A stretch of 64,000 nucleotides of DNA from JANXUC01 sp964619065 (GTDB lineage: Bacteria > Acidobacteriota > Terriglobia > Terriglobales > Acidobacteriaceae): positions 44,829 through 108,828 of the forward strand of contig CAZUCC010000006.1 in assembly GCA_964619065.1 (NCBI GenBank). The letters run 5' to 3'. The notes beneath the pieces were generated by a model that worked only from the letters and a program-made list of their open reading frames with translations, searched no databases and was not told the DNA's origin. A program made the translations under genes and the position numbers. Below are positions 52,999 through 62,250 of this stretch, in pieces. Each line of letters opens with the position of its first letter. Positions within the stretch are counted from its first letter, which is position 1.

Positions 52999-55005
52999 CT
53001 AAGGATTTACCTTGCTGGGACCTGGAATGCTGGCATGCGCCGAGCTGCTCATTCCTTGCAGCTCATAGACGGTTGTCGCCACGGTCTTGCCCTTGACCGT
53101 AACGCCGCCGAGGGGCCGGACCTGCGCGGCTTCTCCAATGTGCTGCCGCGTGGCGTCGCTCACAATAATCGAGGTGCCGAAGTCTTTATTCAAACCTTCT
53201 AGCCGAGAAGCCAAGTTTACGGCATCTCCGATCACAGTGAACTCAATTTTTTTGCCGCGTCCGATGTTGCCGAAGATGACCACGCCGGTGTTGATCCCCA
53301 CTCCAATGGCAATTGGATTCTTGCCTTGCCCGATCCAATGTTGATTGAGTTGCTTGACGCGCTCGATCATTTCCAGCGCGGCGTGGGCAGCCTGTTCCGC
53401 GTGAGGGCTGCCTGGAGTAAACGCTCCCCAGTAGGCCAGGATGCCGTCTCCGATGAACTTATCCACTATGCCGTTATATTTGAAAATAATCTCCGTCATG
53501 GCGGAGAGGTAGTCGTCGAGGAGAGCGATGAGCTCCATCGGTTCAGACTTTTCCGTCATGGTGGTGAAGTTGCGAACGTCGGAAATAAGAATGGTCAGTT
53601 CGCGCTTGTCGCCGGCCAGTTGGATAGTGTCGAGATGACCCATGACGTAGTTGACGAGCTGAGGAGCGATGTAGCGGTCGAGCATGCCGCGTGTACGGCG
53701 CAACTCGCGGCCGGTGGTGGCATAACGCACAGCGGTAGACGACCCGTACGACATGACCAAGGCGAACGCCGGCGCGACGAGCGGCATGGCCAAGTGGAGC
53801 GAGCGGAAGACAACGACGGACCCTGCCCCGTAGAGCAGCAGCAGTGCCAACGCCAGCGGAACTCCGATGGACATGGAGCGCACGCGAACCAGGAGCCCCA
53901 TTCCAGCCAGAGTCATGAGGAGCACGGCAACGATGCCAACCCATGGTTGCGCTTCGCGAACAGCCTCTCCGTGAAGAAGATTGTCGATCGCAGTAGCGTG
54001 CGCCAGGATGCCGGGCGCCTGCGCATCGAACGGCGTTGAATGATGGTCATAGCTCCCGGTGGCGCTAGCTCCAAGCAGGACAATCTTCCCCGCGAAGTAT
54101 TCGGGCGGAAAGAAAACTTTCTTATCGGGGCACTGTGCGGGATAAATGGAACAGATTACTTGCCACAACGGCAACCGCGGATAGACAAAAGAGTCACCGT
54201 GCCAGAGGAGAAGCATCCGTCCTCGAGAATCAACGGAAGTGGTGGTATTCGCGCGAGAGGCAAAGCTGGAGTCGAACGCATTGCTGGCGCGATGAAAAGC
54301 AACTTCCGCCGGGCTATTGGCTGCTATTTGCACCGTGCGCACGCAGAACGAGGGGTAGGCGCGGTCTTTGAATGCAAAGTAGAGAGGCACGTGGCGAATC
54401 CTGCCATCGAGATCAGGCGAGGAATTCAGGCATCCCAGTGCCGCCGCGCTCTGAGCGATCTGATCGAGGGGCGGGTTGGGTGAAAAATCGTTGGCGGGAA
54501 GAGGCTCGGCGAGGCCCGGAAGGGACGCATACGGGGCAAGCAGTTGGAGTTTGCGGCGTTCGGGCTCAGGATCGGCCATCTCCATTTGCGTGGAGACAAA
54601 GGAATATCCCAACACGACATTTCCTGCTGAGTGGATCACGCTGGCGAGTTCGCTATCGACAGGGTCACTTTCTTTCCCGCTAAAAACGATATCCACGGCG
54701 ATCACGCTGGGCTTGCCGCGACTTATGTAGCGTATGACCTCGGTCCAGACGCGCCGTGTCCACGGCCAGCGGCCGAGCTGCTCTTGCAGGCCGCTGAGGC
54801 TGGCGTTGTCGATATCCAAAATTAAAATACGGGGATCGGCTTCTCTCGCCTGTGCAGCCCAGCGGGAACGTACGTCAAGTGTTCCACTCTCCAGCCAGTT
54901 GACGGCTCGCGTGCGAGAGGCCGCAAGAACCAACACCGCTGTAGCGATGCCTGCGATCCAGACGCCACGCAGGAATGCCTTTTGCGCATTAGGGTTTGCT
55001 TCCAT
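52999..55005 (-). CDS. CHASE2-domain class III adenylate/guanylate cyclase
   Basis: 668 residues: TM ~13-30, an extracytoplasmic CHASE2 sensor ~38-345 (ILILDIDNASL, VIAVDIVFSG, GKIVLLGASATGSYDHHSTP), then three TM helices ~355-425. The class III cyclase domain spans ~465-650. Metal Asp476 (LISDVRNFT) and Asp520 (KFIGDGILAYWG) are present, as are Lys586, Asp594 and Arg601 in KKIEFTVIGDAVNLASR, which support ATP as substrate. It produces a cyclic nucleotide in response to an external cue. Downstream operon genes encode a secreted protein and an M48 protease. Confidence 0.94.
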   Translation of the reverse strand: MEANPNAQKAFLRGVWIAGIATAVLVLAASRTRAVNWLESGTLDVRSRWAAQAREADPRILILDIDNASLSGLQEQLGRWPWTRRVWTEVIRYISRGKPSVIAVDIVFSGKESDPVDSELASVIHSAGNVVLGYSFVSTQMEMADPEPERRKLQLLAPYASLPGLAEPLPANDFSPNPPLDQIAQSAAALGCLNSSPDLDGRIRHVPLYFAFKDRAYPSFCVRTVQIAANSPAEVAFHRASNAFDSSFASRANTTTSVDSRGRMLLLWHGDSFVYPRLPLWQVICSIYPAQCPDKKVFFPPEYFAGKIVLLGASATGSYDHHSTPFDAQAPGILAHATAIDNLLHGEAVREAQPWVGIVAVLLMTLAGMGLLVRVRSMSIGVPLALALLLLYGAGSVVVFRSLHLAMPLVAPAFALVMSYGSSTAVRYATTGRELRRTRGMLDRYIAPQLVNYVMGHLDTIQLAGDKRELTILISDVRNFTTMTEKSEPMELIALLDDYLSAMTEIIFKYNGIVDKFIGDGILAYWGAFTPGSPHAEQAAHAALEMIERVKQLNQHWIGQGKNPIAIGVGINTGVVIFGNIGRGKKIEFTVIGDAVNLASRLEGLNKDFGTSIIVSDATRQHIGEAAQVRPLGGVTVKGKTVATTVYELQGMSSSAHASIPGPSKVNP

Positions 55006-55105
55006 TTTGTTCCGAGTACGCTGCGGCGCTCATCTTGGATGTTAGGGGGCGCGGCGAAGCAGGGCAATTGCGTCTTCTGGTGCGTGGGTTGCGCAATTGC
55101 TGGAT

Positions 55106-56296
55106 TCAGTCAGCCAGGTAGAGGGCGGCGGATGATCCCACCCACTCCATGTCTTTATTGTGGTCCACGCCCATCATTGCGCCACGGCCCAGACGCATGA
55201 TCACCAGCACAGGGAGCAATTCTTCGTCCCAGATGTACATGATCCGAATCTCGGCCTTGGTCGCGCCGTGCGGCGTTTCGATTACGGGCTCGAAATTAAG
55301 GCGTTCCTGCAAAATCCACTGCGAGCGCTCCGCGGGTGGAATGGCGACTATGTCTTGCGGGGTAGGCCGTATGTTAACGCCGAGGCCGGCGAAAGAAAAC
55401 AGCGGCTTCAGGATATACGTATCGAGGTCTTGCGGCACATCCTTTATCTGCTCGAGAAACCACGTTTTCGGCACAGACTCGTGCTGCAAATAAGGGATGG
55501 AAAACTTGCTCATGCTGAAGAACCAATTCGGATGTCCAGCCCACTCCACCTCGAGGTCGTCGGTGAAACGGAAGTGCAAGTTCAAATTCTTGCGTTCGAG
55601 CTCATCCACAATGGCGCGGTTGTAGATGCGCCGGATGGGGATATCTCGGCCCTCGTACGTGTAGAAGAGCTTGTTGCCGTCCTTCTTTACATCGGTGATG
55701 TTGACCGTCGGAATGCCGAGCATGCGTTCGGTCAAGAGAAAGTCAGGCAGCGTCTTCTGCTCGAGAGGGTCGATCTCCATGAGGATGACCTGCTCGGGGT
55801 CATGACCAGCGAGGATGGCTTTGGTAAGCAGTTTTTCGTAAGAATCCGCGTTGAGGCCACCGAGGAAGTATTTGAGCTTCGAGTCGAGTCCGAAGATGTC
55901 GATGTAAGTCTGCGCCAGCACTGGCTGATACGCGTATAGAGAAGGGAAGGCTTGCAACTCCACCAGCTTAGGTTGCAGCTCGCCGCTCGCGTCGCGCACG
56001 AGCCCGAAGTCCACCTGAATGAACATAGGGTTAGGTGGCTCGTTCGGAACGCGGTACTTCGCAGGAATCGATGAATCAGAAATCTTGCGATATTCGGAGT
56101 TGCCGGTGAGCTGAATGATGAGCTCGCTTCCGGCTTGCGACAGGCGGTCCAGCAGCGGCTTGGGAAAGAAGCACGGTGTTTCGCAGAGGCGAAACTTTAC
56201 AGGCGTGCCACAACGCTCCGCCATCGCTTGCTCGAACTGGTGGTATCGGGCTGGCGTAAAGCGTCGGTTAAAGTCCTGGCGGAGGGTGGGAATCAT
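55106..56296 (-). CDS. ATP-grasp-like protein of the amidoligase cluster
   Basis: 396 residues, cytosolic, no TM. The C-terminal region resembles an ATP-grasp fold: DTYILKPLFSFAGLGVNI (Lys-containing, glycine-rich loop), SQWILQERLNFEPVI and a catalytic-looking segment (AEIRIMYIWDE, GVDHNKDMEWVG). The N-terminal half (YRVPNEPPNPMFIQVDFGLV, LVELQAFPSLYAYQPVL) could bind a carboxylate substrate. It is related in style to glutathionylspermidine-synthase-like ATP-grasps, though I cannot place it in a named family. Last gene of a five-gene run with a 25-bp gap to the M29 aminopeptidase. Role: probable amide or ester bond formation. Confidence 0.72.
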   Translation of the reverse strand: MIPTLRQDFNRRFTPARYHQFEQAMAERCGTPVKFRLCETPCFFPKPLLDRLSQAGSELIIQLTGNSEYRKISDSSIPAKYRVPNEPPNPMFIQVDFGLVRDASGELQPKLVELQAFPSLYAYQPVLAQTYIDIFGLDSKLKYFLGGLNADSYEKLLTKAILAGHDPEQVILMEIDPLEQKTLPDFLLTERMLGIPTVNITDVKKDGNKLFYTYEGRDIPIRRIYNRAIVDELERKNLNLHFRFTDDLEVEWAGHPNWFFSMSKFSIPYLQHESVPKTWFLEQIKDVPQDLDTYILKPLFSFAGLGVNIRPTPQDIVAIPPAERSQWILQERLNFEPVIETPHGATKAEIRIMYIWDEELLPVLVIMRLGRGAMMGVDHNKDMEWVGSSAALYLAD

Positions 56297-56321
56297 GACC
56301 GCAGCAGTATAGCGCCGGGCG

Positions 56322-57365
56322 TTATGCTTCCAGCAAAAACTGCCCTTGTTCCATGATCTGCCGGCCGTCGACCCAGATATTAAACTTCCGGCCTACCACG
56401 TCGATGTGGGTGGCGGAATACCAATCAGCGCCGGTGTGGAACCCGTAGGGGTTGCCGAATGCGATGTGGACGCCAGGATATTTTTCATCCTGCAATATCT
56501 GGCCAATTACGTCCTTCAACCCAATGTTGGTGCCTATAGCAAACTCGCCGACGCGATCACTGTTCTCGTCGGTGTGAGTGTATTTCCAGAAATCATCTTC
56601 GAGCTCGTGGTTCTCAGAATGCGCTTCGGTGAGGCGGTTGCCCTTGATCTGAATCGTCAGCGGGGCGCTCTTCAAGTCGCCAAATTTTTCACACAAGTAA
56701 TCGCCGACCACTCCATCAATGACAAACGTCCCGTTCACCTCGCCGGGCGTGGTGAAGATTTCTCCGCCGGGAAGGTTGCCCCACTTGTCCGGACTGATGA
56801 TGCCGCTGGTCTTGAGCCAGTGGTAATTGGGATTCATCTGCGCCGTGATATCGGTGCCACTCGCAGTCGTAGCGCGAATCTCGCTGGCCCTGCTCACGAT
56901 GTCAATGACTTTCATGCTCAGGCGGTCGACCTTGAGGAAGTCCGCGCGCATGCCTTCCAGCATGATCTGGCGGTTGATGTTAACCATGTGCCCATGTCGG
57001 ATCTTGCGCCGGTTGACCACGTCGGTCATCTGCATGCGCGAGCGCAATTCATTGCGCTGGGCGACGACGGCGAAAATGCTGACTTGGCTGCTCTCCATGT
57101 CGTCGAGAATTTCCTGTGGCAAATCGACGAGCGGGCGGGGTGCGAGCTCTTCGAGAATCCACGCGTGGTAAGGGGAGCCGACGGCTTCAATCTCATGTAC
57201 GATGCTGGCCGCAATTTCGGCCGAAGCTTCGTCGGTAATGACTGTGACCTTCTCTTCGGGCTTCACTCGCAGACACACCTGGATCGCGTTGCGCGCTCCG
57301 GGTGTCAGTTCAGGGTCAAAAGGAAGGGTGCTGAGACGGGTTGGGTTCGAAATAGAAATGCTCAT
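56322..57365 (-). CDS. M29-like (thermophilic metalloprotease) aminopeptidase
   Basis: 347 residues, cytosolic. The metal and active-site elements of M29-type aminopeptidases are recognisable: LPGGEIFTTPGEVNGTFVID (catalytic Glu and metal ligand), GEFAIGTNIGL (Glu ligand) and HIAFGNPYGFHTGADWYSATHID with His/Asp ligands. They would remove N-terminal residues from peptides. The match is to the DUF/M29 branch found beside amidoligases more than to housekeeping leucyl aminopeptidase. Nine bases after the GCS2 ligase, so it is likely to trim or turn over the product that the ligases build. Confidence 0.82.
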   Translation of the reverse strand: MSISISNPTRLSTLPFDPELTPGARNAIQVCLRVKPEEKVTVITDEASAEIAASIVHEIEAVGSPYHAWILEELAPRPLVDLPQEILDDMESSQVSIFAVVAQRNELRSRMQMTDVVNRRKIRHGHMVNINRQIMLEGMRADFLKVDRLSMKVIDIVSRASEIRATTASGTDITAQMNPNYHWLKTSGIISPDKWGNLPGGEIFTTPGEVNGTFVIDGVVGDYLCEKFGDLKSAPLTIQIKGNRLTEAHSENHELEDDFWKYTHTDENSDRVGEFAIGTNIGLKDVIGQILQDEKYPGVHIAFGNPYGFHTGADWYSATHIDVVGRKFNIWVDGRQIMEQGQFLLEA

Positions 57366-57374
57366 TCGACAGCG

Positions 57375-58535
57375 TTAGCCTACTTTTCTTTCGTTTTCGT
57401 GACTGCCGGAAACCGGCTGCGGCACATCTTCCAAGCCTACCGCCGTTTCTTCAATGATGTAGTCCATGACCTTCATCAGATCTTTACCACTCTCATGATA
57501 AACGCGAAGCTGCCGATCTGCCCCGGTTCCCATCTTCATAATCTCACGAACGTAACCAACCTCTTCACGGGAACCGAGTTCATCGAGTACATCATCAACA
57601 AATGCCAGGTACTCCTCCAGCAACTCGCGCACCGGGACTTCCCGCTGCTTGCCGAAATCGACGATTTTGCCATCAATGCCATAACGCGCAGCGCGCCACT
57701 TGTTTTCCATAATCAGCGCGCGGCGGTAGAGACGGAAGCCCTGGTTCTGTTCGTAGAGCTTGTAGAGCTTCACCACCGTGGCCTGAATCAAAGCGGCCAG
57801 CGCAACGGTTTCGTCCACCCGCATGGGAATGTCGCACACGCGAAACTCAAGCGTGTTAAAGAATGGATGCGGACGGATATCCCACCAGATCTTCTTGGCG
57901 TTATCGATGCAGCCCGTTTTGATCAGGAGGTTGATGAAGTTTTCGTATTCTCCCCAGCTGGGAAAATAGTCCGGAATATTCGTTCGCGGAAATTTGTCGA
58001 AAACCTTGCAACGGTAGGACTTCAGCCCTGTGTTCATCCCCAGCCAGAAGGGGGAATTCGTCGAGAGCGCCAGAATGTGTGGAATAAAGTAGCGCGCAGC
58101 GTTCATGATTTGGATCGCCGTCTCACGTTCTTCGATACCGATATGTACGTGCAGGCCGAAAATCAGGTTGGCGCGAGCGACCAGTTGCATGTCTTCCACA
58201 ATGGTGTGGTAGCGTTCGTCCGGATAAATCTCTTGCACGCGCCAGTCGGCAAAAGGATGCGTAGCTGCCGAAGCCAGGCGCAGACCATTTTCGCGGGCCA
58301 GCCGCACCATATCACGGCGTAGGCCTTTCACTTCCAGCTTGGCTTCTTTAATGTTCTTGCAGATGCCCGTACCGACTTCCACGACCGATTGGTGCATCTC
58401 AGGCTTGACGCGTTCTTCGAGGATCATCTTGCCCTTGGCAATGACCTCGGCGTGGATGTGAGAACGCAAATCCCGGGTGGCGGGATCGACGGTTTGGTAT
58501 TCCTCTTCAATGCCGATCGTGAAGCTCGGTCGCAT
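57375..58535 (-). CDS. GCS2-family carboxylate-amine ligase (YbdK/glutamate-cysteine-ligase-like)
   Basis: 386 residues. The GCS2 signature GIEEEYQTVDP begins at residue 8; further motifs are RLASAATHPFADWRVQEIYP, GLHVHIGIEERE (HVH metal/ATP region), STNSPFWLGMNTGLKSYRC and HPFFNTLEFRVCDIPM. This is an ATP-dependent ligase of the glutamine-synthetase fold that joins a gamma-carboxylate (often Glu) to an amine. Substrate specificity is not readable: GCS2 proteins beside ATP-grasps often act outside glutathione synthesis. Centre of the five-gene cluster. Confidence 0.9.
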   Translation of the reverse strand: MRPSFTIGIEEEYQTVDPATRDLRSHIHAEVIAKGKMILEERVKPEMHQSVVEVGTGICKNIKEAKLEVKGLRRDMVRLARENGLRLASAATHPFADWRVQEIYPDERYHTIVEDMQLVARANLIFGLHVHIGIEERETAIQIMNAARYFIPHILALSTNSPFWLGMNTGLKSYRCKVFDKFPRTNIPDYFPSWGEYENFINLLIKTGCIDNAKKIWWDIRPHPFFNTLEFRVCDIPMRVDETVALAALIQATVVKLYKLYEQNQGFRLYRRALIMENKWRAARYGIDGKIVDFGKQREVPVRELLEEYLAFVDDVLDELGSREEVGYVREIMKMGTGADRQLRVYHESGKDLMKVMDYIIEETAVGLEDVPQPVSGSHENERKVG

Positions 58536-58660
58536 GGCGAACCTGCCTGGGAAGATCGAACGTGCCGTCCACAGTATAGCGGAGTGGGAACGGGCGTCCT
58601 AGGTGAGGTTTACTCGCCTTGCCAGGCGAGGCATTGGGCCACGTGGGCGCTTGGCGACGC

Positions 58661-59596
58661 TTACTTTCCTGACAAAAACGATGCCCATCGCATCTCGCGG
58701 GTCGGGTTTTCCGCGCCCAAGGCTTTCTTCACTGCCATTTCAGCGACTGCCTTCACGACCCATTCGAAATTTTCCGCGCCGACCGAATTGACGTCGGCAT
58801 CCGGTGCGGGGTTCATGAAATCGATGGCATAGGGAATGCCACCTTCCACGGCGAACTCTACAGTGTTGAGGTCGTAACCGAGCGCGCGGCACAGCGTCAA
58901 CGAATCTTTCACAATGCGTTCATGCAACGCCGGCGCCGGGGGTGGATTGCCTTTCACATAGCGTTCATGGAACGGCGCTTTCGGGTCGTAGCGCATGATG
59001 TGAACTTTTTCTTGCCCGATCACATAGCAGCGGAAATATTCCTCGAACTCCACACCGCGTTGCAGCGTCATGCAAAGATGGCCAGTCTCGTTGTAGCGCT
59101 CGAAAAATTCTTCCTGCGTGTGAATTTTGTAGACATGCTTCCACCCGCCACCGTCGTAGGGTTTGAGGAACGCCGGGAATCCCACATACGAGAAGATCTC
59201 TTCCCAATCCAGTGGATAGTTGAGATTACGCATGGATTGTTCGTTGGTGTCGGGTGGGTGCTCGCGCTGAGGAAGGATCACGGTTGGGGGTATGGCGACG
59301 CCGAGTTTCGTCGCCAGAGCATAGTTGAAGAACTTGTCATCGGCTGTCCACCAAAACGGATTGTTAATCACAATCGTCCCGGAGAGTGCCGCGTTCTTCA
59401 GGAACGCGCGGTAGAACTCAATATCCTGCGAAATCCGGTCGATGATCACGGCGTAGCCGCTTGGAGCCGCCATCTGGATGGCGCCAATCTTGACGAACTC
59501 CGCAGTCACCCCTTCTACTTGCATGGAGTTAATCAGCTGCACAACCGCCGGTGGAAAAGTATTTTCTTTACCAAAAAGAATGCCAATTTTTTTCAT
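58661..59596 (-). CDS. ATP-grasp ligase (RimK-like) of the amidoligase cluster
   Basis: From the ATG at 59596 (AAGGGGAAA upstream) it has 311 residues; the longer frame adds no domain. An N-terminal pre-ATP-grasp domain (KIGILFGKENTFPPAVVQL) is followed by ATP-grasp: GFPAFLKPYDGGGWKHVYKI (ATP-binding Lys/glycine loop), MTLQRGVEFEEYFRCYVIGQ, and Mg-binding NTVEFAVEGGIPYAIDFMNPAPDAD. It forms an acyl phosphate and then an amide. Position between the esterase and GCS2 suggests sequential ligation. Two-ligase clusters of this type are typical of small peptide or peptide-tag synthesis. Confidence 0.88.
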   Translation of the reverse strand: MKKIGILFGKENTFPPAVVQLINSMQVEGVTAEFVKIGAIQMAAPSGYAVIIDRISQDIEFYRAFLKNAALSGTIVINNPFWWTADDKFFNYALATKLGVAIPPTVILPQREHPPDTNEQSMRNLNYPLDWEEIFSYVGFPAFLKPYDGGGWKHVYKIHTQEEFFERYNETGHLCMTLQRGVEFEEYFRCYVIGQEKVHIMRYDPKAPFHERYVKGNPPPAPALHERIVKDSLTLCRALGYDLNTVEFAVEGGIPYAIDFMNPAPDADVNSVGAENFEWVVKAVAEMAVKKALGAENPTREMRWASFLSGK

Positions 59597-59659
59597 GATG
59601 AGTTTCCCCTTGCATCGAAGTTTCCGGTGTGGTGCGAGCACCCTCGCCTGCTGAATTTC

Positions 59660-60373
59660 CTAGAAATACTTCACAGCCATGCGCAGCCACGTGGGCCAGT
59701 CATGCTCAGTGTGGTCGCCCCAGACGTCGAGCCAGTGTGGGATACCTTTAGCATGCATGATCCCCGCCATCTTAATGTTCTGGTCCAGACATATATCCCA
59801 GTCTCCCGCCGCCAGTACCCATTTTACGTGCTCGCGATAATGGCGCAGGAACCACTCATCACTCATGTTGGGTAAAAAGTCCGGAGGATTGTTGAAATAG
59901 CAATCGTTGTCGTAGTAACCATTGAGGAATTGTTTGATGTCATACGACCCGCTCATGCATACGCAATGCGTGGCAACGTCCGGGTGCTTGAGGGCGAAGT
60001 TCAAAGCCTGGTACCCGCCAAAGCTGCATCCGGTCAAGGCAAGCTGGCCATTGCTGTTCTTGTTGCGGATCAGTGGCAGAACGTCATTCAGAATGTAGTT
60101 TTCATACTGCACGTGCCGCAGGACGCGCCAGCGGGGATGCGCGCCCTTGTTGTACCAGCTTTCCGTATCCACGCTGTCTGGGCAGAACACTTGAAGCTGC
60201 CCACTGTCGATTTTGTGCCCAAGCACGCCAATCATGCCGCGATCGGAGTACTCGAAAAAGCGGCCCATTGAGGTTGGGAAAACGATTATGGGCATGCCAG
60301 CATGGCCGAAGACCAGCATCTCCATTTCGCGGTTAAGGTCCTTGCTGTGCCAACGGTGATATTCACGATTCAT
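59660..60373 (-). CDS. Alpha/beta-hydrolase esterase of the amidoligase cluster
   Basis: 237 residues, esterase-family alpha/beta hydrolase. Nucleophile elbow GCSFGGYQALNFA (Ser), acid DWDICLDQN (Asp) and HTEHDWPTWL (His) give a complete triad. The N-terminal segment FGHAGMPIIVFPTSMGRFFEYSDRG, broken by a loop, is the oxyanion-region strand. It belongs to the class that includes the putative esterases adjacent to GCS2/ATP-grasp genes. First gene of the operon, likely hydrolysing or transferring an ester. No signal peptide, so cytosolic. Confidence 0.87.
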   Translation of the reverse strand: MNREYHRWHSKDLNREMEMLVFGHAGMPIIVFPTSMGRFFEYSDRGMIGVLGHKIDSGQLQVFCPDSVDTESWYNKGAHPRWRVLRHVQYENYILNDVLPLIRNKNSNGQLALTGCSFGGYQALNFALKHPDVATHCVCMSGSYDIKQFLNGYYDNDCYFNNPPDFLPNMSDEWFLRHYREHVKWVLAAGDWDICLDQNIKMAGIMHAKGIPHWLDVWGDHTEHDWPTWLRMAVKYF

Positions 60374-60588
60374 AGAAGTTAAAAAATGAGGCGAAAGTGC
60401 ACGGGAAGAGCGCTCGCCATTGTCTTATTTTCTGGGAAGAATGGCAAATTGCGGAGGCGGTTGAAACTCTGTCCACTCACTGCTTTCGGCACCACTGAGG
60501 ACTCGGATTCGCCTTGACAAACCTGTTGTCCGGGAGTATCCATGAGTTCTCCCCCCGGAACCTTGACTCAGTTTGTCGGAGGCGTTCC

Positions 60589-61968
60589 GTGAATGCTGAC
60601 TCGCTTAAAGCTGTTACTGAAGTCGTCTACCAATACGGTCCTTTCGCGTTCTCACTTATCTTCCTCTACAGCATCTCCCGATGGGCTTACAAGCGGTACG
60701 ACGAGGCGAGCAAACAAAATCCGCCGGTGGATCCGGACAAAGAGCGGACCACGCGCGCGGTTTACCTGCTGAGTTTCGCAGCGGGACTTGCTCTGGTGGC
60801 GGTATCGGTCGGGTGGTGGTTCGTCCATCATCCTGTTTATGTCTTCCGAGGAACAATCAAGGGCTTGGACCACAACACGCATGTATCTTCCACCGAACTC
60901 TATTTCCTGGACCGCTGGCACACGCCTCTTTCGGTTAACGATCTTCCTACCCATGACGAGGACTTTATTGCCGTCAACGAGCACCCTTTCCACGCGGGGC
61001 AGAAATTTTCCGTAGATTTCGGTAAAAATGACGCCCCGACGCGCCCTTTGAACATTGACTACGATCCACACGACGGGGAGAACATCTTCCGGCCGGATTT
61101 TCGCGGCGGGCAGGATGTTTTGGTTCGTGATTCCGCAAACCTGCATGCTTTTAACTGGGTGAACCCCATGATTGTTCATGCGCAAGAGAGCGTTCCCGCG
61201 CAGCAGCCGACGTACCGCATTGAACAATCTCCAGTTCAGCAGAAGTCTTCCCAAGCGCGGCCCGCCTCCTCCATGCAACAAGCGCAATCTGGGCAGCAGG
61301 CAAACTATCTGGAGCGGGCCGTTGCCGACACGCTCAGTAACTCACGCTCCAGTGTGGGTGCAAAAATCGTGGCTATCGAGAAGTTGGAGAAGTCCGGCAC
61401 GGCGTCCACCCTAGCTTTTTCGCAGATGGATACTAATGGTGTTCCGCTCATCGCTACCTTACTCGACCTGACGCGCCATTCGGACCGCGAACTGGCATAC
61501 GAAGCAAGCACTGTGGTTCGTTCTCTCGATGTGGAAGGGTATCTGCGAACAGGATTGAAATCCCGTGATCCGAAGGCAAGAAACCGTGCCGAAATTGTCC
61601 TGGGACACATGAATCCAGCGGATAGGGAAAAGGTGATGCATGACCTAAGACTGCCATCAAAGGCGGCTACCCGGATCAAAGATCTCGCGCTGGTACCGAC
61701 AAATTTCCCTGACGGAGACCGTTACTACATGCAAATTACCTGGAATCCGAATGCCCAGAAGCAAGGATCATGTTTGGCGAGCTTTTTCTCGACATCTTTG
61801 GATGTTGCAGGCACCCCCAACCAGGAAGCTCAGGCGATGGAAGGGCGCGGACAGCGGCTCATCTACTCGGTCTATAAAGACTGGGTTGTGGGTGCAGCCG
61901 CGACGATTAGCAAATGCGGAGCGAAGGTTGCCTACGTAAGGCCCTCTTCCATGCTGGCTGCGAAATAA
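60589..61968 (+). CDS. Membrane protein with two TM helices and HEAT-like region, unknown function
   Basis: I take the GTG at 60589 (GGAGG seven bases upstream; 459 residues) over a TTG 75 bases earlier. TM1 ~16-34 (FAFSLIFLYSISRWAY) and TM2 ~56-79 (VYLLSFAAGLALVAVSVGWWF) are followed by a beta-rich segment (~85-170), a Gln/Ser-rich linker (~185-240), and a helical HEAT-like segment (~245-345: TLLDLTRHSDRELAYEASTV, GLKSRDPKARNRAEIVLGHM). The last ~90 residues contain two Cys (KQGSCLASF, ISKCGAK) and may form a disulfide-linked sensor or peptidase-like domain. I do not recognise the family. Divergent from the amidoligase cluster. Confidence 0.75.
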   Translation: MNADSLKAVTEVVYQYGPFAFSLIFLYSISRWAYKRYDEASKQNPPVDPDKERTTRAVYLLSFAAGLALVAVSVGWWFVHHPVYVFRGTIKGLDHNTHVSSTELYFLDRWHTPLSVNDLPTHDEDFIAVNEHPFHAGQKFSVDFGKNDAPTRPLNIDYDPHDGENIFRPDFRGGQDVLVRDSANLHAFNWVNPMIVHAQESVPAQQPTYRIEQSPVQQKSSQARPASSMQQAQSGQQANYLERAVADTLSNSRSSVGAKIVAIEKLEKSGTASTLAFSQMDTNGVPLIATLLDLTRHSDRELAYEASTVVRSLDVEGYLRTGLKSRDPKARNRAEIVLGHMNPADREKVMHDLRLPSKAATRIKDLALVPTNFPDGDRYYMQITWNPNAQKQGSCLASFFSTSLDVAGTPNQEAQAMEGRGQRLIYSVYKDWVVGAAATISKCGAKVAYVRPSSMLAAK

Positions 61969-62250
61969 CCCGATATAGTAATCACGTACCCGTTCCTTTT
62001 CAATCACTTACGCCCATACAATCCCCTTTGTTACCATTCAACCTGAAATTCTGACGGTTCGTTGTCTTCTAGGTGGAAGACCCGGGGAGCACGGGTAAGC
62101 TATAGAACGTAAAGGTCTACCCCGAAAATTGAATGGGGTTTCTGTGGGTTTCGGGGGAGATGCTGCGGGTGATGCCTGTTTCCCAGGTTCGTCCCAAGCA
62201 AACTGTAAGGATTTTGAGCCGTTAAACTTTTTCGCGAAAGCGAGAGGATA

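Noticed and set aside
56346..58322. A 658-residue open frame on the plus strand, antisense to the M29 and GCS2 genes
   Set aside because: It runs opposite two clear gene families. Its protein is His/Asp/Val-rich in a way that mirrors their codon bias, and there is no ribosome site or recognisable domain. A shadow frame produced by GC-skewed codon positions.
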